Assembly: GCF_026914185.1 (NCBI RefSeq)
Contig: NC_070566.1
Location: 2,852,001-2,916,000 of the forward strand
DNA from: Puccinia triticina
Taxonomy: Eukaryota > Basidiomycota > Pucciniomycetes > Pucciniales > Pucciniaceae
Reading direction: 5' to 3'
Length of the DNA: 64,000 nucleotides
Positions 23,042-35,079 of the stretch are shown piece after piece (within the stretch, counting starts at the first letter, position 1; every line of letters begins with the position of its first letter). Position numbers and translations under genes: made by a program. A model generated the notes under the pieces. That model ran no database searches, was not told where the DNA came from, and saw only the letters and a program-made list of their open reading frames with translations.

Positions 23042-23596
23042 GAACCTCCCCTTCTAGCTCGAATGCGCGAGCAAGGAAGAGTCATCTGTAGACTCAAGGT
23101 GGGCCAGCACGGCGAAGCATCCCTGCCATCTGCCGCTAGGAGAACGCACGTACCTCTCTTTCTCTACGCAGGAATGAAACAAGTTTTGAGAAACATGAAT
23201 TTCATGCATAGATTGTTGGGCTGGCGTCGCCGACGAGTCTACCGGCTCATTGGTACCCTCCTCGCCGCGACCCCTGCAGTTGCCGCCCATCTGTCCCCTA
23301 AGTGCAAGCATCACCAACCATTTCCCGGCGCGGCCTCCCCACCCAGCACACACTTTTCAGGCAACTGTCAACACAGCACTCTCCTGATCATCCTTTAAAC
23401 TCATCATCCGTGTGAGAAAAAAAATTGGTCTCCAAGATGTGTTCCATAAAATCTTATACCATTGTGTTTGACTGACATGTACCCTCATACCTCTTGGGCC
23501 TGGTATTGTAAAAAAGGATTTGTCTTGGATTCACTATTTATTCTCAACCTGATTTGAGTACATACATGCACACATTTGTTTCAGCCATTGAAACAA

Positions 23597-23793
23597 CGCT
23601 GAAACAAGTACAATACATGGAGCGTATCTGGTAAACATTTTTCATTGAAGATACACACCTAAAAGTCCTATTTTTTGTTTTTAGCCCGGATTATGTATAG
23701 GATGGCTGAAAACAAAAAATAGGCCATGTAGTTCTCCATCTTCAATGAAAAACGTTTACCAGATACACTCCATGTATTGTACTTGTTTCAGCG
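23597..23793. mobile_element. Fold-back MITE (CGCTGAAACAAGTACAATAC arms)
   Basis: Long inverted arms of about 55 bp (cgctgaaacaagtacaatac ... and inverse) enclose a second inverted pair (ctattttttgtttt/aaaacaaaaaatag), so the whole 197 bp folds into one hairpin. TTGAAAC-like sequence borders it on both sides; the TSD is unclear. Confidence 0.65.
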
Positions 23794-24293
23794 TTGATTG
23801 AAACCAAACTGTGCAGATTGAAAAATCCTCTCTGCATGAATTGATGTGATTTTGATTGATTTTTGCATAGAGTGGTGCGCTGCGCATGTTTCTTGAACTA
23901 TTGTGTCATGATGTACACCCAAAAACATGGACCTAAAGTTGTGGGTCATTTGACTTCAAATTTGCCAGTGGCATTTGAAATTATGTGACTTAGACCTTAG
24001 CAGTTGAATATGAATTGATGTGTCATAAGCATGGGCATCCAAGACATCAAATCACTCACTCTTTGCTAAGATCATGGTTAAGGAGAAATAGCAGTCTGCC
24101 AGATACTTAAACTTGAAAAGTTGGGCTTAAATTCATGCCTGTTGTAAAAAAATCTTGAATAGACATTAACATGAATTTTGAGGATGACTTATGTATTTAA
24201 CATCAGGAATGTGATGAGTAGTAAAAAATTTTAGCCATACATATATTTCAAGTAGATTTTTAGGCAAACATTGTTCTTTGCGGCCTCTGGGCC

Positions 24294-24323
24294 CTGCAGC
24301 GGCGAAGCCGCCTTGGCCTCTAG
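24294..24323 (+). mobile_element. Helitron-like 3' terminus
   Basis: CAGCGGCGAAGCCGCC (stem GCGGC-GAA-GCCGC) followed by TTGGCCTCTAG and then T. This is the cleanest of the five copies. The F-box-like pseudogene lies to its left, within what could be the element body. Confidence 0.6.
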
Positions 24324-26030
24324 TGTGCATAAAATTGCACACCATTTTGCTTCAAGAGACACTCATGCAACTGACCCCAATTGGCACGCAAGAGCTGAAA
24401 GAAAAATTTCAGTGTTACTCAAACCTTTGATCAAGCCTTGCTTTGGAAACTTTCACTGCACAGTAACTGTGCACAAGGAAATAATGTGCACTTAGGTGCA
24501 TCTAAAATGGGAGAGACATAACCACATCCCTCATGCCAAATGGGTCTGAGGCTCAAAAGAAAATTGAAGCATTTGTGGCTTTACTCCATTCTGAAGAGAA
24601 GCACAGATCATCCATGAAATGCTGCATTCAGTGCTTCACTGTGCTTTTTGCAGCAAAGCTCAGTCCAAATTGCTGCTTAGGAGATTTTCTTTTGGCAGAC
24701 AGGGACATCCCCCTCCCCCCCTTTCAGTAGGCTTTATAGCTTGGCTCAACCAAAGTGAATTGTGATAGCTCAGATGAGGATTCTGGGGCCATCTATTGGA
24801 TATCAACAGTCTTGATGTCCAGAAAGAAAAGATGCCCTCCCGGCCACTAAAACTACAAAACTTGAAGGGCTGGGAATTAATCTTGTCTCAAAAACAACTG
24901 CACCAGGAAAACTATACTTTCACTAGACTACAGGTGAAATCAGCCTAAGTCCAATGAGCTACCCACCAGTTGCACAGTTGGCCACATGGACAGCCCCCTG
25001 TAGGAAACAAAGGGGCCATTTTATCCTAGTTGTGGTAGCACCAGAGCAGGAAAAAAGTAGCAGCCATTTTTACTTGATGTCACCTGATGTCTGGTGACAA
25101 TTTATTTTTCCTGGTGCTGGGTCAAATGTCAGCAGTTGACATGCATGAACGTGAGGGAGACTTGTGGTGGTCCTCCAGCATTCCTCAAAGGGGTGAATCA
25201 ACCAAGCTTTGATTCCCTGTGGACAAATGCTTCTGTACTGATTTCAAATGCATTAATGGACCATTTTCACTTTGCCGCCATTGAGAAGAGAAGGCAAAGG
25301 GAGGAAAGGGAAACCGTTGGCGCAAAGTTTGAAGGCCCCTTGCAACTGATCACATTTAAGATCAAAGACAAATGTGGTGTCAATTGAGTATTTCCCATCA
25401 CAATCCTCAATTTCTCAAGTGTCAATATCCTCCAGTTGGTTCCATTCAACAAGACACGCTTTCCGCCAAAATTCTGAGTTGGTGCCTGACAGAGGTTGTT
25501 TCAAATTCTTGGGGATTTTGATGTCTTGCGTGGTGCCAATGGATTCAAGCATGTTGTCTTGTTCTTGAAAGATTTTTTATGTGGAAACCTGTTTGAGAAT
25601 GAGAGTTGATCAGATGTGTTGACTGGAATCCAAGTTCAATATAAACGGCTTTCCTTAAAAGTCCATGAAGGTAGAACATTCAGATGGATAAGATTTATTG
25701 ATTGCTGGGTTCCAAAATATCAATCCTCAGCCTTCAGGTTTATATCCAATGAGATGTCTAATCCAACCACGTGTATCAAGTTTTTTCCATTGTTCTTTTA
25801 GAATATGAATTAAGCACCAAAAGGAAAGATAGATTGAGGATGTGGATCTTTTCCTGACAAAAGCTTTAAAGAGTTGAATCCGTGACACAAGAGTTGGGTA
25901 TTTGGTTGACGATCCAACATCTACATATAACTAAATAAATGGCCTCTGGGGGCCAAACAAACCAGTACAAATATCTGTCATGCAAGTAACGCCGGTGTTG
26001 GTATGCAAATAATGCCAGCGTCAATGCTTT
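24324..26030. other. Intergenic, nothing recognised
   Basis: No supported gene. A few ORFs of 60-97 codons have no recognisable motif and no splice context that links them. Confidence 0.4.
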
Positions 26031-27370
26031 TTTGTATTAACCGTGTCCGTTCCCTCTGAAGTGACTCTGCTTGAACGGACTCCTGGTGCAACTCTACCTG
26101 AATGGACTTGGTAAGAGAGTCTCTTCAATGGCTCTTCTGCTTTGAACGGACCAGAAACTCCATTCAAGCAGAGTTATGTTGCCAAGTCCGTTCAAGCAGA
26201 CTCATTGAGCGGACTTGGTGATCAAATTTCACCGAGTCTGCTCAACCATATTTAGGGTTATGACACCATGTTTGGGACAGGTGCGCACCCAGGGGCGTCT
26301 TCCCATTAGGCGGAGCATGGCCTTAAAACTCAGAGTTTGTTTCAACTCAGACTCAAGACTCAAGAGTCAAAGTCTGTAGACTTGACCCTATACACAGTCT
26401 CACAGTCTCACTTGAGTCACACAGTGTCACAGTAACACTTTTTTCATCATCTACTATCCTCAGGTTGTCCATACAGCTCTATGTGTGGGCTCTCGTGAGG
26501 GTTGCATAATGTCCTCCTTGACCCTCCGGAGTCCTTGATGGTGACCGGACCGCTAGGGGAGGTCACCCAGGTCCAAGCACGCGAGCTCGTGAAAAAGGCC
26601 AGACCGGGGGATTCAGGAGAGTGAGGCAGAGGGAGGTCCGTGGGCTACTCACATGCACGGCTCCTTGGTACTCGGCGGAAGCCTCAACCTTAAACCTCTC
26701 CCCCCCCTATCGGAGTTCTCCCATCAAACTCCCACCCGGCGTCTCACGAGTCCCCTTCCTATCCAACACATTTTTTCAACCTCCCAACCACCCATTTGAG
26801 CTATGGCGAGGGTACTATCCCCCCATCTCGCCGCTGTTTGTTACGACAGTGGCCCCTTTTGTTTCCCTCTCTGCCCCAGGAGGAGAGACTCCTTTAGATC
26901 ACCAATACCCGGCTTAAGATATTGAATCTTAGCCGGGTCACACCTAGTGATTGATGAAACCTAAAAGGTTTCAAAGGAGCTCTCACCCAAGACCCGAACA
27001 CCGATCCCGGTGAAAACCTACTCGCGAGTAGGGACCACCGGATCTACGGACAGGGCTCCGCTGCCCACAAGCAGGGGGGTCCAGTCCGGAAAAGTGTGCA
27101 GGAAGGAAATGAGCAGAGACGGCTTGGACAGACTTGGAACACTCACTCATAAATTTTTTGGAAAATTAGGTTTAAAAGGGCATGCCACCCCCCTTTTTTC
27201 CCAAATGGGGGGCTCCAGGGGTGTGCACTTTGGCGCGCTACCACCTATGGCGTTGTCAACCCTAACCATATTGCTTGAATGGACTCTTATCACACATCAA
27301 TAATCAAGCCCGTTCAAGCAGATTGCTCCAACGGACTCTTACAGACCATTTCTATTCAAGCAACGTTTAA
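26031..27370. repeat. Region with repeated AGTCCGTTCAAGC inverted motifs
   Basis: CTTGAACGGACT, its inverse AGTCCGTTCAAG, and variants recur at 26045-26240 and again at 27275-27330, flanking a GC-rich segment with 'cccggcttaagatattgaatcttagccggg', an imperfect hairpin at about 26908. This could be a decayed TIR or LTR element, but no clean ends or duplication were found. Confidence 0.4.
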
Positions 27371-28496
27371 CTGATAATTGATCTGCATGAATTCAGCAAT
27401 CATAACTCCTACAGAATGCCCCTCAGCATATATTCTAAACAATCCCATTATCATCAACTATCACCCTCTATTCATTCTCAGCAATCCCATTATCATCAAT
27501 GCTCACCCTCCCATCATTACCAGCAATATCCACATTCCCCTGTTCTTTTTCTCTGTGCCAGGAGAACCAACATTCTATTTCTCAGCCTCAAGACTTTCCT
27601 CATACTCAACAATCAAATAATCCAAATTGTGAGTGGTCTTCATCCCCAAATTTCCATCAACATCCACAACAGACCCTTGCATACACAGTACTAGAGTACA
27701 AGGCGGCTACGCCGCTGCCCCCCCAGGGACCCGCCGCAGGCCGCCGCCCGCCATCCTCCCCAAGTAGCAAAACCCAACGCAGACAAAGAGGGATCACCAC
27801 AGTCCAGCAGGAGGATATACATATTATTAATTGACGGGGACCCAGACCAATTTCAATCTGAAGCATTGGCCACAACCTTAGGCCAGCACCTGAGGCGGAT
27901 ATGGCTCCCCCCCCACACCCAACTTATAGGCCATTCCCCCGGCGCACCAGCATAACCCAACACAAGAGGGAACTGATATCATAAGTAAATGGTTGCGGGA
28001 GTTGTACCAGACTATATCAAAAAACCAAACAAGGAGGGGGATCCACTGACTCTTTACCCCAAATTAAGTTGAATCTTGTAGATCAACTCTTCCAGCACCG
28101 GCGACAATGTGTTCTCAAGCTTTGGCAATCCAGGTCTGGACACAAGGGTCAGAATTAAATAGTCACTTGAGACCTGATGCAGAAAAAATGTGAGTTAGCA
28201 ATATTGATCAGAATGGAGGTGGCAAAGGCAGGGGGCCCATGCAGAATGTTGTGAGTGGTCTCAGAGGTAGTGAGCATTGCAGACGTGAGCAAAAGTTGAT
28301 CAACACCAACCAAGCTGATGATGTTACCAGCGGGATAGTCCTCAATGACTTTGACACTACCACACATCATCAAATTTGTTGCACACAAACGTGCCAGCCT
28401 GTATTGGTAGGTGGCAGGAGCATCTGAGGTGAGCACCCCAATCCCCCATCATCTTGCTCCTTGGCCAGCCAGATGGCGCAAACCAATGAGCACACC
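27371..28496. other. Non-coding, contains an inverted Helitron-like end
   Basis: Apart from the Helitron-like terminus at 27691-27716 no gene or repeat boundary is recognised. A short AATCCCATTATCATCAA-type tandem repeat lies at about 27440-27500. Confidence 0.4.
27691..27718 (-). mobile_element. Helitron-like 3' terminus, minus strand
   Basis: On the minus strand GCAGCGGCGTAGCCGCC is followed by TTGTACTCTAG and then T. This is the same signature as at 24323 but inverted; the body would extend to the right. Confidence 0.5.
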
Positions 28497-29433
28497 CACT
28501 GCAAGAAAAACTCTAGAAACTGCTTGCAGTTGAGATGCAGCCAGCTTGAATCAAGCCTTAGCTCAAGCTGGAGTCAAGCACCCAAATTCTGTGCTGTGCT
28601 GGTTGACCTCGAGTGTGTACCTTGTTCAGCATCTCAATGCTGAACATGCTGTAGTGCTCATGCAGTAGGCTGTGGCAAATGTTCAACCTTGCAAATGAGC
28701 ATCCCTCTGAGCACCCTTTATTTAGTAAACAATCCATGTGCCATTGGATCCAGCCAGAAGAACATAAAAAGGGAATGTACATGTGAAAGGGATATGTACA
28801 TATCAAAGGAATATGTATGCATGAAAGGGGAATGTGAGAAGGTGTATTAACACATAAAGGGGATATGTCCACATGATGAAAGGGGTATGTATGCATGAAA
28901 GGGGTATGTATGCATGAAAGGGGTCTGTTCAGTAAGGGGTATTTGCACACGAAAGGGATATGTAAACATCAAAGGGGTATGTAAACCTGAATGATGAAAG
29001 GGGTATTGAAAGGGATGTAAAAAAACTCAAAGGGGACATGTAAACATGAAAGGGTCATGAACACATGATTAAAGGGGTATGTACACATTGTAAAAGGGAA
29101 ACATGCACATGAAAGGGGTATTTGCACAGAAAGGGGTATGTACACATTATGAAAGGGGTGAATGCATACAAAAGGGATATGTGCACATGAAAGGGGTATG
29201 TGCACATGAAAGGTGCACATGAAAGGGGTATGTGCACATGAAAGGGGAATTTGCACAGGTATAAAATCAGTATTTTGGAGCCTGTACTCAGTTTTTTGTA
29301 CCTTAGACTCAATCTTGCACAAATTATGCAATGTGCACAGAATCAACCAGTGCTTGATTCTTGCATGAGGCACAGCTTGCCTTGAGCTCTTGCATCTCAA
29401 CTGCAAGCAGTTTCTAGAGTTTTTCTTGCAGTG
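28497..29433. mobile_element. TIR element with an internal minisatellite
   Basis: Both ends carry a 43-bp perfect inverted repeat starting CACTGCAAGAAAAACTCTAG, with CACC directly outside each end (4-bp TSD). Between them (about 28760-29260) a unit like 'catgaaaggggtatgtacacatg' is repeated more than 20 times. No coding capacity: the Pro/His/Phe-rich ORFs are translations of the minisatellite. Confidence 0.75.
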
Positions 29434-29580
29434 CACCGGCCTCACACCCCTGCGAGGCCCAGAATCAGCAACCTAGGCAGACAGGCAACACGCGGACGCC
29501 CACCTGATGTGGATCACAGCTGGCGGCCGCATGACCGGTGTGATAGGGTGCCCTCAACAGCTGGCGTCCCCGGAGGATGC

Positions 29581-30688
29581 TGTGGTATGCTTTATGGTAT
29601 CTCATATGCCAAAATCAAAATTTTCTGCTTTTCTTTCTTATTTCTATTAGTTTTACTCTTAATCTCCCTTTTCCTCTTATCAATCACTTAATATTCCTCA
29701 AGATTCAGTTTCTAGGGACAAATGCACCCCTCGTCTTGGCTTACAGAACACTCATAAGGGCACTCACTCAGAAGTTACATACTCTTACACACTCACAATA
29801 CCCCTTACAACCTCAAACAGTTACACAATCCACATTTACAACACTTAGTTACACACACAGTTACATACATAGCTACATACATATTTACACATAGCTGCAT
29901 CATCACTTACATACATACAGTGTACACATGCAGGCACTCATGCAGGTGCTAGCTGCATGTGATAGCTGCATGCACTAAGCTGCATGCGCTAGTGGATTTT
30001 TGTTGCATAACAACAGCAGGTGACCTGGTTACAGCATGACTACACTAACATACAGTCCTGACCAATCACACCTCCTGATTCAGCCTGCATGTCATAACCC
30101 ATAATCACCTGTACAGTCCTGACCAATCACATTCACCCATTCAACATATGTACTAGCCAAAAACCCTCATGTACCCAGCTAAAATCTCTCATGTGGAGCT
30201 CCTCTGGAGCTAAAATCCCTCACTGTTGTCTATAAAAGGAGGCTCTCCTCCTTTGTTGTAACTTCCCCCCAGCAGACTACCTGCACTCAGTTTCCCCTAT
30301 AACAAAGTACACAACTGCTCACTCCTCAATATATTAGTCACCCTATATTTTGGTTTTACACACATTACAAAACACTTACACACGAAATAACAACTCTACA
30401 CAACACTCACATTACATAACACAAACCTCTGAGGGGCCCTCTTTAACCAACTATCATCTGGTTGAAGTCCAGACTCCTCACTCATAACACATTTTAGCAA
30501 CTTCATTACACCCACTTTATAACAACAGTTATCTTTTGATAACACTCCACTATCACTACATTAAACCTGCCAATCTGAGATTTGTGGGCTTTTTTTAGTG
30601 TCTAGTGAACCAGGAAAGGCAGAGGTTTCCTCATACATCCCTTTCCGCACTCAGCAAAAGGTTCTCAGGAACAATTTTGAGCTTTACA
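29581..30688 (+). mobile_element. Solo gypsy LTR related to the inner element's LTR
   Basis: The 1108-bp segment starts TGTGGTATGC and ends GAGCTTTACA, with ATGC/ACGC outside (TSD with one mismatch). It shares with the inner gypsy LTR the promoter block 'agctaaaatccctcac ... gtctataaaaggag' and the 3' end 'ttcagcaaaagg ... ttttgag...ttaca'. There is no internal region, so it is a solo LTR left by recombination. The GC-rich repeat copy C continues on both sides. Confidence 0.7.
30232..30242 (+). promoter_or_regulatory. TATA box of the solo LTR
   Basis: GTCTATAAAAGGAG occupies the place of GTCTATATAAGGAG in the inner element's LTR. A C-rich initiator-like stretch and a pyrimidine-rich leader follow. 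It would drive transcription to the right. Confidence 0.55.
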
Positions 30689-31459
30689 ACGCCGTCCCAG
30701 CCACAACGCCTGGGTGGCAACCCGCTGAGGCGGCTAGCTGACGCCTTGACCAGGACCCGCCACCATGGTCCACATGCTGACACCTTCTAAGCTTGGGCGG
30801 ACCGCGGTGTATCACGGTGACGCCACCGTGACTCCTGGTCATGCTGGTGTCCTATGACGCTGGCCTGGTGCATGTACAAATCCTGCATCAGGTGGGCGCA
30901 GGGGCCATTCCTGATTTGCCCAGGTGTGTAGATTTGATGAACAATCTTCCTTCCTTGCCAGCGTGTAAATATTTGGGGCCCTGGATTTGGCTCTTTGGTC
31001 TGGCCTTGATGCATCCGGAGAAGAAAAAATGAGCTTGGCAAGCGTGACTGTTTCAGGAAGGGTTGCTTGGGGCTTGACACAAGCGTGTGCAGCGGCGAGT
31101 GATTTGGCAACAGTCATTACGGGTACCAGTTGGCAAGGTGTCAAGTTTTGTGTGGCGAGGAATGTCCAAAGAAGTGGTGCCTATAAATAGGCCGCCTGTG
31201 AGTGTGATGTTGTCCCCTCAGGCGATTCCTGCGGCTGTAATTCCAGCCGGGGGGGTTGTCTCAGCCTCCTCCGCTGTTTCACTTGCGCATTCTGAGGGGG
31301 AAATACTTGGTGGCCCCCCTTTTGCATAATGCCTTCAATGCGGCGGGCTGGGGGTCATCCTCTCACCATTTTTTAACCCTGCTAGACAGGGATGGACGGT
31401 GGGCCACGGTGCATCAGCTTGCTGATGTTGGGTGGCTGGGTGCGGGTCATTTACTTTTA

Positions 31460-32522
31460 GAGCCTGTACCATAGCGGGTTAAAAAACTGTTTTTCCCGCA
31501 GAAATCAATTTTTTGTGCAAAAAACAGTTTTCCCCAAAAAACGCGTACCACAGCGCCTGTTTTTTGGGACATCCAGAAAACAGTTTTCCCCAAATATGGT
31601 CAATTTTCAAAAACAGGTCTGACCCTGTTTTTCAAGGCTGTTTTTCCTGCCCCATCACCCTCCATCACCTCATTACTCCAAGACCGGAGCAGTCCAGCAA
31701 TCAATCATCTTGTTGTCTCAGAGAACTCCTCCCTCCCCTTAGGATAATCTATATAGCATACAACTGGATCGGTCCAAGGAAAACAAACGGAGTTCGCTAC
31801 AATTGAATTGGACCAAGGAAAAAAGAGTCCTTCATCTCTCCTCTTTTCCCTTGGACCGGTCTTCTCCCTCTTCCCACTTGGACCACTCTGTACTATTGTT
31901 TGGAGAGGAATTCTCCTTTCTCTCCAAACAGAAGTTAATAGTTCCAAGAGAAAAAAAGGAACTCAATTGTTCCTAGAGGAACAAGAAATATCTTTGCCAT
32001 AAGAAGGAGTAGGAAACCTCGGATCCCTCCTCCTTCCCTCCCCTTGGACATATGTATAGAGCTAAATCAATCAAACAGGAAAGACGAGGGGATTATATTT
32101 TGATCCTCCCATCACCTCTGACAACAGGAGGAGGGAGTTCCTCTTGGACTGGATGACAACAGGAGGAGGGAGTTCCTCTTGGACTGGATGAGTGATTGCA
32201 GGCCTCCTCCCTCTTGGACCGGTCTGAAGATTTGTCAGAGTACCAATGATTGTCCAAGGTGTTCATGAGTAGGGAAAGCACCACAATGACCCCTTCCCTA
32301 CTCATGAAGATTTGTGAGTGTACCAAAGATTGTCTTTTGGTTTATGATGATCAAAATGGATGGTGGAGGAGCAGTGCGGATGTGGAATCTGAAGTGATGG
32401 TTGTGGTACACATTATTGAAATCTGTTTTTCTGAATGAGAGTTTTTTGAAAAAACAGAAAAGTGCAAAAAAAAAAATTGTTTTCTCTGCGCAAGAAAAAC
32501 AGAATTTGTATGGTACAGGCCC
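31460..32522. mobile_element. Non-autonomous PIF/Harbinger-like TIR element (GGGCCTGTACCAT family, copy 2)
   Basis: Ends GAGCCTGTACCATA / TATGGTACAGGCCC, flanked by TTA on both sides. The interior is a reversed, shorter relative of copy 1 at 2502-3763. No transposase. It interrupts the GC-rich repeat copy C. Confidence 0.75.
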
Positions 32523-32743
32523 TTAGTAGTTTTGCAGAGTTTGTTAGATTGATTGTTTGTATGGGGAAACCCAGGTTTGCAGATTCTGTTGGATTGAGTG
32601 TTTGTATGGGGAAACCCAGGCCTTTGTTTTTATGAAACTTGTAGGGGGAAACCATTGAAGTTTTTTTTGTGTTTTTGATAGAGTTGTAGGGGAAACCCTT
32701 GAAGTTGTTTTATTCTATGATTCACAGAATTTAATATACTTGG

Positions 32744-33556
32744 ATTAAATTCCTCTCTAACAGTTCTTTTGGATTAAATCTTCATTACTCTCCATGTCAG
32801 TTTTCCAGTATGCATTCCTCAGGTTGGTTCTGCTTGACATGTTAAGTGGATAATCTTGGGTATCAATTTCAATCTTATCATGTTATTCTTACTCAAAGTT
32901 ATGTTTCTCTCTGGGCTGATTTTATATTGAATCATCATATCTTTGATTGTTTCAGGAATGATGTGCGGAGTAGTTTTTTGAAATATTTGCTATCAATTGA
33001 ATGCGCATGATTTTCCATGCCAGTTTTCCCACCGGCAGATGCTATATTGGGTCTGCTTGAAATTTTGAGTCAATGGCCTGCAAGCAATCAGCTCTGCAAG
33101 AATTTCAAGAGCCTCAACTGTAATTTTCTTTGGCCAAAATCCAAACCTTGAGAAATTCTGAGATGAGTGGTGTGCGCCTGACCCTTGTGTTCAAAGCACA
33201 TCCGCTGCTATAACAACAACAAGTGTTGGAAAACAACTGCTGTGCAACACTCCACAAACAACCACAACCAGAGAACGGGGCCCCCAAATGACAAGAACAA
33301 CAAAAAACAAAATGGAGCATGAGAAAGGAAAAGGAAAGAGTAACCGCAAAATAAGACGTAGGAAAGAATGTAGTGAGGCCAAAGCTGCAGAAGCGGATGC
33401 AGAGTCTGAAATCCCGCACCTGAAACGTCTTGAGTGTGTCCGCTACTCCGTTGTAAAATCTGCCATTTTGCCACGTGTACCGGATTGTCCACCACAGCGG
33501 GCAGGTACACGTCTAGGGCAACAGGTACCCTAAGGCTGTAACCCAAACCCATGCCC
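32744..33556. other. Intergenic, nothing recognised
   Basis: No supported gene. The end of this stretch ('taaggctgtaacccaaaccc') belongs to a GC-rich 'gccccggggt' repeat that is seen again at 35293-35350 and 58880-59025; the hAT relic is inserted in it. Confidence 0.4.
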
Positions 33557-33792
33557 CAACACTGGGTAGCTACAATACATTAAGTTATTAGGCGTATTTT
33601 TTTATTGTAACTACCCTTTTTATGGTGGACTGTTGTTACCGTTATCTGTAACAATGAGATTCCTCACTGTTCTATAATGTAGCAAATCATATTTTTATAT
33701 CTCTAGAGTTCTGGGTAACGTAGAGCCATCTAACATGTGATAACAATTGTTAATGTGTTTGAACCCCTGCGCGTTTTTTTTAGGCATTTTTT

Positions 33793-34308
33793 TTGATACC
33801 ACAGGCCCCAGGGGCGCAGCACCAACACAGTTGTACTGTTGGATTACGCGTAATCCAACAGTACAAACCAGTCAATGGGTTTGGGTTGGAGGAACCATCC
33901 AAGATAACAATCATTGAATACCCGGCCGCGGCAGAGCCAGAATCCCTCATAGCTCAACTTGCATCCCGTATGACTCAGAAATCTACTGTGCAAGATGATG
34001 GAATAAAAGCCTTTCTCAATGCAGACCTTTACTTTACAAGCAAGGATATGAACAACAAGGCATCTTCATTGAGGTGATGGAGAGACCACTGCACCACCTA
34101 TCCAACTCTCTCTTGGATGGCATGTGCGTACTTCGGGATATCTGGGAGCTCATGCATAGTAGAACAACTTTTCTCTGCTGCTTCCAATGTTTGTAGTAGT
34201 AGGTGGGGTGCCTTACTCCCATCAACCATGTATGATGTGGCTGCGGGAGCAGGTTCCTCTGAGTCACGTGGTAACCGCTGCGCTGCGCTAGAAAAAGCGG
34301 TCATTTAG
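33793..34308 (+). pseudogene. hAT transposase C-terminal dimerisation domain, with in-frame stop
   Basis: The frame reads MTQKSTVQDDGIKAFL ... NNKASSL-R, a TGA at 34075-34077, then WRDHCTTYPTLSWMACAYFG, ISGSSCIVEQLFSAASNV and SRWGALLPSTMYD. The order WW...YP.LS..A....I..SS...E.LFS is the hAT family C-terminal dimerisation domain. The TGA replaces the first of the two tryptophans. The catalytic domain is absent. Confidence 0.8.
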
Positions 34309-34737
34309 CGCAGCGCAGCGCTTACACCGCTACATCCCATGAGCATTTAGCAGAAGCGGTTTTTCAACCGCTTCCGCTAGCGCTAAATTTAGCGGGGTAC
34401 TGCTTCATCCTGAGGGGTGGAAGCGTTAGCGCAGCAGAAGCGCAAATCCGCTACGCTATCTGCTAATTTAGCGGATAGCGGAATTTTATTGTGTTTTGCA
34501 TGTCTTTTAACATGATTTAAAACTGTTTTTTTGAAAACCGCTGCACTACCACTGAAGCGCAGCGGTTCAGCGCTACGTGGGCGCTTTTTTTAGCGCGCTA
34601 CAAATCACCGTTTTTTCCTGGGAAAACAAAAAGTGGTTAGCGCAGCGGTCTGACTGCTGCGCGTAGTGGTTAGCGCAGCGGCACAAAAACCGCTGCACTA
34701 ACCGCTTTGCTACGCTAAACGCAGCGCAGCGGTTACA
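34270..34737. mobile_element. Palindromic element built from AGCGCAGCGG motifs
   Basis: Starts GTAACCGCTGCGCTGCG and ends CGCAGCGCAGCGGTTAC. Throughout its 468 bp the words AGCGCAGCGG, TAGCGG, CCGCTA and their inverses alternate, allowing many local hairpins. The target duplication is unclear (ACGT near both ends). No coding capacity. Confidence 0.6.
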
Positions 34738-34870
34738 ACGTTGCTCTGACAGGTGATTTTGAGTAGGCCAGAAAAGTGCTGAAGGCTTTTGTGCCTGTGC
34801 CAAAGAGCACAGGCACCAAAGCTTGATATTCTATATTTGCTCTACATAATACAATATTTTGTTACTTTTA

Positions 34871-35079
34871 GGGCCTGTACCATGGGCCTCAATTTTGAGA
34901 AATTTCAACTTTTTTTGCCCTGTACACAAAAATTGAAAACTAGTGGAGGGTTCAAATGTTGAAATTCTTCACATTTGGGCTCAAGCCTACATTTTGGCCA
35001 GGCTCAGTTTTTGTCCCAAGAAATTTTGAGGCAAATAAATTTGGAAAATTTCAATTTTCATGCCCTATGGTACAGGCCC
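34871..35079. mobile_element. Short PIF/Harbinger-like MITE (GGGCCTGTACCAT family, copy 3)
   Basis: The 209-bp element has ends GGGCCTGTACCAT / ATGGTACAGGCCC with TTA on both sides. The interior is an imperfect palindrome ('caattttgagaaatttcaa ... tttggaaaatttcaatttt'). Confidence 0.8.

Larger units (their letters stand above)
29434..32743 (-). repeat. Unclassified GC-rich repeat, copy C, with nested insertions
   Basis: Read on the minus strand from 32743 (CCAAGTATATTAAATTCTG) it follows copy A block by block: 'ggtttccccctac' repeats, TCCATCCCTGTCTAGCAGGG, 'ggggggccaccaagta', 'ctggaattacagc', TTTATAGG, 'cctgggcaaatcagg', 'gatccacatcagg'. It is split by a TIR element (31460-32522) and a solo LTR (29581-30688). 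The left limit meets the TIR element at 28497-29433. Confidence 0.55.

Noticed and set aside
26300..27270. Possible solo LTR in the GC-rich stretch
   Set aside because: No TG...CA ends, target duplication or second copy in the window could be found.
28558..29445. Pro/His/Cys/Phe-rich ORFs of 85-158 codons
   Set aside because: Translation of the minisatellite in the TIR element.
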